From Prevotellaceae bacterium (GTDB lineage Bacteria; Bacteroidota; Bacteroidia; Bacteroidales; UBA932): DNA of 5,397 bases. A model generated the notes under the pieces. That model searched no databases. It saw nothing but the letters and a program-made list of their open reading frames with translations, and was not told the DNA's origin. A program made the position numbers and the translations under genes. Positions 5,009 through 5,397 of this stretch are shown one piece after another (positions within the stretch are counted from its first letter, which is position 1; every line of letters begins with the position of its first letter). Location: positions 1 to 5,397 of the forward strand of contig JAITOP010000164.1 in the NCBI GenBank assembly GCA_031289895.1, read 5' to 3'.

Positions 5009-5397
5009 ATGAGAACAATTTTATTCATGTTGATGTTGCTTGCAGCAAGCACAGTCAACGCACAAAGCAAACTGACCATTGTAGTGGATGGTATCGAAAA
5101 AATCGATGGTAAAATTTTAGTTGCCGTTTACGATTCGGCGAATTTTCTGAAAAAACCGGCGTATGTAAATTTGGCAAAAGTCGAAAGTGAAGAAGTAACA
5201 ATAGTTTTGCAGGATGTTGCGGCAGGCGAATATGCCGTTTCTGTTTTTCACGACGAAAACAACAACAACCGATTAGACACCGGTTCGTTCGGAATCCCTA
5301 TCGAAAAAACAGGTTTCAGCAACAACGCAAAAGGAAAAATGGGAACGCCGCCATTTTCGGAATGTAAATTCACCGTTGATGACGATACCGTAATTTA
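5009..5397 (+). CDS. Secreted DUF2141 family protein (3' end cut by window)
   Basis: The frame is open for 129 codons and the window ends in an incomplete codon (TA), so a stop may lie at the very edge or the gene may continue. Residues 1-18 are a signal peptide (LFMLMLLAASTVNA|Q), so the protein is exported to the periplasm or beyond. The mature part fits DUF2141: an opening strand LTIVVDGIEKIDGKILVAVYDS, then GEYAVSVFHDENNNNRLD (73-90), in which the Asp/Asn-rich HDENxNxxLD is the family hallmark, then GIPIEKTGFSNNAKG and GTPPFSECKFTV. The fold is thought to be a beta-sandwich; the role is not established, although the Asp/Asn cluster might bind a cation. It lies 144 nt after the TonB-dependent receptor, an arrangement seen in other Bacteroidota as far as I recall, with only repeats between. 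I found no exact promoter there, so co-transcription is likely. Confidence 0.88.
   Translation, partial: MRTILFMLMLLAASTVNAQSKLTIVVDGIEKIDGKILVAVYDSANFLKKPAYVNLAKVESEEVTIVLQDVAAGEYAVSVFHDENNNNRLDTGSFGIPIEKTGFSNNAKGKMGTPPFSECKFTVDDDTVI

Overview
The window looks like a chromosomal stretch from a low-GC member of the Bacteroidota (Bacteroidetes). The evidence is the gene families (a GLPGLI-like secreted protein, a TonB-dependent receptor with an N-terminal carboxypeptidase-regulatory domain, DUF2141, a 2TM-domain protein), promoters of the Bacteroidota type (TTTG, about 19-20 bp, TAnnTTTG), A-rich start regions without a clear Shine-Dalgarno sequence, and A/T-rich intergenic tandem repeats. No tRNA, rRNA, insertion sequence or CRISPR array was found. 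Species and exact substrates cannot be read from the sequence.

Layout: positions 1-188 hold the start of a minus-strand gene for a secreted GLPGLI-like protein, with a good promoter at 330-360. Positions 361-590 are a non-coding block of degenerate short tandem repeats (a 7-nt GTATTTA-like array, TCACATT arrays, AATTCGTG triplets). From 727 all genes run on the plus strand. They are a six-helix membrane protein and a small winged-helix regulator that overlap by 8 nt (727-1645), a MntA/HepT (MNT/HEPN) toxin-antitoxin pair that also overlaps by 8 nt (1707-2340), a 2TM-domain protein (2372-2653), a 714-residue TonB-dependent receptor (2720-4864), an A/T-rich double tandem repeat (4861-4983), and a secreted DUF2141 protein cut by the window end (5009-5397).

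The observation most worth following is a shared inverted repeat, GTTTA-N5-TAAAC. One copy (666-680) lies in the promoter spacer of the membrane-protein/regulator pair and the other (2684-2698) lies just before the TonB-dependent receptor gene. The flanks are also conserved. The simplest model is that the small winged-helix protein, perhaps controlled by its membrane partner, binds both sites and couples its own expression to that of the receptor and DUF2141 genes. On this model the MntA/HepT cassette sits inside the locus as a separate or acquired module. The operator model is inference; the repeat and its positions are seen directly.
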